64,000 bases of DNA from a virus: positions 49,099 to 113,098 of the IMG/VR virus record IMGVR_UViG_3300035670_000062. The stretch is one strand, 5' to 3'. Below, piece by piece: positions 61,601 through 64,000 of this stretch. Position numbers and translations under genes: made by a program. Position 1 is the first letter of the stretch, and each line of letters opens with the position of its first letter. Under the pieces are notes generated by a model. It made no database searches, was not told the DNA's origin, and saw only the letters and a list, made by a program, of their open reading frames with translations.

Positions 61601-62714
61601 TGGATCAGTATTTGTGACGGGCTCACAAATTTCAATTAATGCAGACACACTTGACTTCACTCTTATTGGTTATGCAACTCCTTTAATAACGCTTGATGAG
61701 TCTAACGGAGCACAGCTATATAATACTAGCGGTCAATATAAAATAAGCGCAGATGCTTCACACTTAGTAGATGATAGTGGATTGCTATCAGTAGAGTGGA
61801 CTAATCGTCAACTGTATGATTCTTCTGGAGCAACAGTTGTGGTAGATTGGAATCAGAATCTTTTATCTGACAATTCTACTGGCGCAGCTTCAGTAGATTG
61901 GGAACAACGTCAACTACTCAAATCAGACGGTTCAACAGTATCAGTAGATTGGGAAAATGGGATATTCTCAGGATCATTCTCTGGTTCATTCCAAGGAGAT
62001 GGCTCTCAACTAACTGGAATAGTATCTTCGAAATGGTCAGGTTCTAACCCTATAACTAGAGAAAGTGACGTTGAAATTACTGGATCATTAACAGTAACAC
62101 AAGGTATAACAGGCAGTTTACAAGGAACTGCATCATTTGCTATATCATCCTCAACTACTGTTTCTGCATCTTTTACACAAACTGCATCATATGCATTCAC
62201 AGCAGTTACTGCTTCATATGCATTGAATGGAGGTATAGATACAGGATCATTACTAGTAACAGCGTCCGTTGCCTTAAACACAATAACATTTACTAAAGGA
62301 GATGGCTCAACTTTCCCAATCACAGTAGATACGGGAAGTGGTGGTGGAGGTGGGAGTGGATTAACAGCTCCTATTACAATTGCATGGGATGGACAGGGTG
62401 GTTTTTTATCAACAGGATTCACAAGATATTTTGTTTCTCCATATAATTGTACAATTACGGGTTGGTCAATTATATCAGAAGGAACTAACCCTACGTGTAC
62501 GATTGATATTTGGAAAACTTCATATGGGACATCCTTACCTACATCTGCAAATTCAATTACTGGATCTTCTTCACCATCATTAAGTACTGGAAATGTCATA
62601 CGATCTTCAACATTAACTGGATGGACAACATCAATATCAGCAGGAGATATTCTTGGATTCAATATTAATGCTGTATCGAATGCTTTGACAATCAAAATAA
62701 ATTTAGAACTTTAA
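58644..62714 (+). CDS. Long tail fibre protein with alternating coiled repeats
   Basis: The protein has 1356 aa. The N-terminal 190 residues probably attach to the baseplate. Residues about 190-552 consist of repeats built on SFNTRILNNSSSISLLSGS, alternating between 25- and 32-residue units. The middle contains a domain with EEIINGESTQLVKGTPVYVS and GTEIYLASGGGWTSTRPTGS. Then come shorter DW repeats (SLDWNNRQLLKSDGTTVSFD). The C-terminal 120 residues (ITGWSIISEGTNPTCTIDIW) are a probable receptor-binding tip. No intramolecular chaperone motif was recognised. Confidence 0.85.
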   Translation: MSKCITPIHIIPNNNQVVLLDNNKSITIIDNNCCTEVIVTQPVTEVIQVLTGPMGKFPTEGPYGFTGSFDISGSFTTTGSIYGDIIYSPYFTGSFFGNGVGLFSGSFSGSVSSNLQEITDNGSTTTNAITSSGLLTNDINVNGNVVVSGSLLVSGSNTFKNIGPAQFTGSTDITGSLSVNGVDYEFTSASLDQRIINNSSSITFLSSSYLNSSASFNTRILNNSSSISLLSGSFLNFSGSYVTHSSSFNTRILNNSSSISLLSGSYLTDSASFNTRILNNSSSISTLSSSFLSFSSSYLVDSSSFNIRIVNNSSSINILSGSYLTDSASFNTRILNNSSSISSLSGSFVGFSGSYVADSASFNTRILNNSSSINILSGSYLTDSASFNTRTLNNSSSISTLSSSFIGFSGSYVNDSSSFNVRIINLENFSSSLDATFATDTELNAATASLSSSISYLSSSYLNSSASFDIRILNNSSSINLLSGSFIGFSGSYVNDSSSFNTRILNNSSSITAVSSSLSIFSGSYVLDSASFDTRILNNSSSIDILSSSFETFTQIYNTGSFTGSFTGSLLGTASWAINAQTASYVLPLNQDVIINGSLNVTASFTASGLIYPSADNGEESFIQTDGNGNLSLQYVKTIYEEIINGESTQLVKGTPVYVSGSQGAASIVFRADPTNPSKIPAVYISADTLAAGESGRGIALGLIKGVDTTGFPAGTEIYLASGGGWTSTRPTGSTAVQVLGYVTKEGNGGQGVVFNRGLANLPNLNSGSVWVGNQDSTPVAVPTSSLSVASSSFSVNAQTASFAPNYTLTSSFNVFTSSYNTGSFTGSFIGTADLPDLTQGVGIDVFTYDGSTTATVAVSGANALNADTITKWTGDAFANTNIKDNGSQVEISSSFYVTGSNIAIETDLFTVGGIPGITALNIDLGELSIYDSSGNLSIQAPNRILYDATEVDSLDWNNRQLLKSDGTTVSFDWENGQFVSDLSVTGSVFVTGSQISINADTLDFTLIGYATPLITLDESNGAQLYNTSGQYKISADASHLVDDSGLLSVEWTNRQLYDSSGATVVVDWNQNLLSDNSTGAASVDWEQRQLLKSDGSTVSVDWENGIFSGSFSGSFQGDGSQLTGIVSSKWSGSNPITRESDVEITGSLTVTQGITGSLQGTASFAISSSTTVSASFTQTASYAFTAVTASYALNGGIDTGSLLVTASVALNTITFTKGDGSTFPITVDTGSGGGGGSGLTAPITIAWDGQGGFLSTGFTRYFVSPYNCTITGWSIISEGTNPTCTIDIWKTSYGTSLPTSANSITGSSSPSLSTGNVIRSSTLTGWTTSISAGDILGFNINAVSNALTIKINLEL
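59265..60300 (+). repeat. Coding tandem repeats in the tail fibre gene
   Basis: Repeats of 75 and 96 bases, each encoding an SFNTRILNNSSSI-type unit, occur about a dozen times. They differ by silent and conservative changes; the size difference is exactly seven residues. Confidence 0.8.
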
Positions 62715-62726
62715 TAAAATAAAATT

Positions 62727-62969
62727 ATGTTTACATATCAAATATTAAACAAAGAAACAATAATAACTCACGTAGATGAGGTTATTGAGGATGGCGTTGA
62801 AGTATCACCTGCTGTAGACTATGTTACATTAAAAATCTTAACAGAGTATACTTTTAATAATAATGTAGTAAAGACAATTGAAGTTTCAATATTTAATCCT
62901 AAGAATCAAGAGTATATTGATAAGTCTTTATATAATAGAGGAGTAACAGAAGAAAGTAAACTTGATTAA
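62727..62969 (+). CDS. Small protein of unknown function between fibre genes
   Basis: The protein has 80 aa. FTYQILNKETIITHVDEVIE and VDYVTLKILTEYTFNNNVVK indicate a small beta-rich domain. The end is charged. It lies 12 bases after the fibre gene and 2 bases before the next fibre-like gene. It may be a fibre assembly helper or attached subunit; the sequence gives no direct proof. Confidence 0.65.
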   Translation: MFTYQILNKETIITHVDEVIEDGVEVSPAVDYVTLKILTEYTFNNNVVKTIEVSIFNPKNQEYIDKSLYNRGVTEESKLD

Positions 62970-62971
62970 AT

Positions 62972-64000
62972 ATGGCATTAAGATATTGGGTAACTGGAGG
63001 AACTGGAAATTATAACTCAACCACAAACTGGTCAACATCTTCAGGTGGTGCTTCAGGAGCATCTGTACCTACTACCGCAGATGATGCAGTATGGGATGCT
63101 AATAGTGGTGCAGGTACCGTTATTATAAATGTTGCATCTGTTGCAAAAACTATAAATTTTACAAATTTTACAGGTACTGTAGACTTTCGAAATACTTTAG
63201 CTGTAGCAGGAAACATGACGTTAGGAGCAAGTATGTCTTTTGCTAACACAACGGGTACTGCTATTTTAAGAGTTACAGCTGCGGCCACTCTCACAAGTAA
63301 TGGAGTTGCATTCCCTTATGATTTTTCAGTCTTAACAGCTACAGTCACAATTACATTAGCTGATAATTGGGAATGTAACAATTTTACATATAATGTAAGC
63401 ACAGGTAATGCTACATTCAACGGAAATACTTTTTTTATTAATGGTGATTTAACTAATTTAAACACAAATAGAAGCATATTAGGTACTACTGTTTTCGAAA
63501 TGAAAGGCACAGGAACGCTGTCTTCAAATTTTACTTCAACTGGAAATATTGTACCAAATCTTGTATTTAATACTACTGGAACAATTACAATTACAGGAAC
63601 GGTTGGACATACATCAGTTATAACTTGGACGTATACATCAGGAACTATAATAACAACTGGATCAACATTTAGTTTAAATGCTGGTACTCTTAATTTAGAT
63701 GGTATGGTTTGGGATAATGTTTATTATAGTGGTATTAATGCTATTACACATCTAAGTGATTTTATATATAGTGGTACTATTACTACTTTATCATCTAATT
63801 CTTCAAAAACTTTAAATGGATTTTCAATTAGACATACTGGTGTAACAGGTGGGATTATTAATTTAATTGGTGCCGCGGGTGGCTCCACTAAATTACAAGG
63901 AACCACTATTTTAAGTTTTGAAGGATCGGGGACTATTGACACTGGTGGATCTCAAGGAGTTATTGGTGCTCCTATAACAATAAATACAGCAGGAACATAT
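62972..64000 (+). CDS. Tail fibre/adhesin beta-structure protein (3' truncated)
   Basis: The frame from ATG 62972 is open to the window end: 343 codons without a stop. It starts MALRYWVTGGTGNYNSTTNW and consists of repeated short Gly/Thr/Asn-rich beta strands (TFTNFTGTVDF-like, TGTAILRVTAAATLTSNG, FNTTGTITITGTVGHT). This looks like a beta-helix or beta-solenoid adhesin or fibre. The NYNSTTNWST opening is familiar from phage tail proteins of this type. Confidence 0.75.
   Translation, partial: MALRYWVTGGTGNYNSTTNWSTSSGGASGASVPTTADDAVWDANSGAGTVIINVASVAKTINFTNFTGTVDFRNTLAVAGNMTLGASMSFANTTGTAILRVTAAATLTSNGVAFPYDFSVLTATVTITLADNWECNNFTYNVSTGNATFNGNTFFINGDLTNLNTNRSILGTTVFEMKGTGTLSSNFTSTGNIVPNLVFNTTGTITITGTVGHTSVITWTYTSGTIITTGSTFSLNAGTLNLDGMVWDNVYYSGINAITHLSDFIYSGTITTLSSNSSKTLNGFSIRHTGVTGGIINLIGAAGGSTKLQGTTILSFEGSGTIDTGGSQGVIGAPITINTAGTY

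Noticed and set aside
62006-62695. Minus-strand open frame of 229 codons
   Set aside because: Shadow of the fibre gene C-terminus, caused by biased codons of the beta-rich protein; no independent promoter or family.
1-64000. TATAAATA late promoters for minus-strand genes (reverse reading of the TATTTATA boxes)
   Set aside because: No convincing minus-strand gene follows any box, while nearly all boxes lie directly before + strand starts.
1-64000. tRNA genes, integrase or IS elements
   Set aside because: No cloverleaf-like segments, recombinase motifs or terminal inverted repeats were noticed. A dedicated tRNA search was not possible.

Overview
The window is a contiguous piece of a strictly lytic-looking, T4-like (contractile-tailed) bacteriophage genome. 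The DNA is very AT-rich, every convincing gene is on the + strand, genes are packed with start/stop overlaps (often TAATG), and no tRNA, CRISPR, integrase or IS element was seen. A Bacteroidota host is inferred from several points: A-rich start contexts with almost no Shine-Dalgarno sequence, a 55-aa H1-like protein of a type common in that phylum, a carboxypeptidase-regulatory-like domain on a structural protein, and a membrane protein resembling ones found in Bacteroidota phages upstream of terminase.

Layout. (1) 1-634 is the 3' end of a probable late sigma factor (gp55-like). (2) 661-27392 is the baseplate and tail module: central-spike-like protein, gp25, gp6, gp26-like protein, tape measure, tube-cap-like protein, gp53/LysM-like protein, hub, hub with an M15-type murein peptidase, and several large adhesin or peripheral baseplate proteins, including one of 2011 aa. 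(3) 27421-33436 is an enzyme block: GIY-YIG protein, primase, RecB-type nuclease, P-loop kinase, a fused HAD-GNAT-HExxH protein, a second HAD phosphatase and a zinc-ribbon protein. (4) 33469-44487 is an accessory block of small mosaic proteins, many starting with the same short tag (consensus MKKSELRQLIKEEI). (5) 44468-56016 is the head module in T4 order: terminase, portal, probable core proteins, prohead protease (gp21), scaffold (gp22), capsid protein (gp23). (6) 56132-57436 holds two more tagged cassettes, then phoH. (7) 58264-64000 holds tail-fibre genes, the last one running off the window.

Two signals tie the window together. First, a TATTTATAAYAAA box lies just upstream of about 20 genes or operons. 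In several cases the T4-late geometry (start of transcription six bases after the box) falls exactly on the A of the ATG, so leaderless late mRNAs are likely. Second, about a dozen otherwise unrelated proteins share an N-terminal amphipathic tag often followed by an (I/L)xE step, and many contain further L-N-E-(N/S/A) junctions between domains. In T4, an N-terminal capsid targeting sequence and (I/L)xE cleavage by gp21 define internal proteins packed in the head and injected with the DNA. The inference here is a large modular set of capsid cargo proteins and polyproteins, processed by the gp21-like protease encoded in the same window. That is the most interesting candidate system, and it is testable by proteomics.
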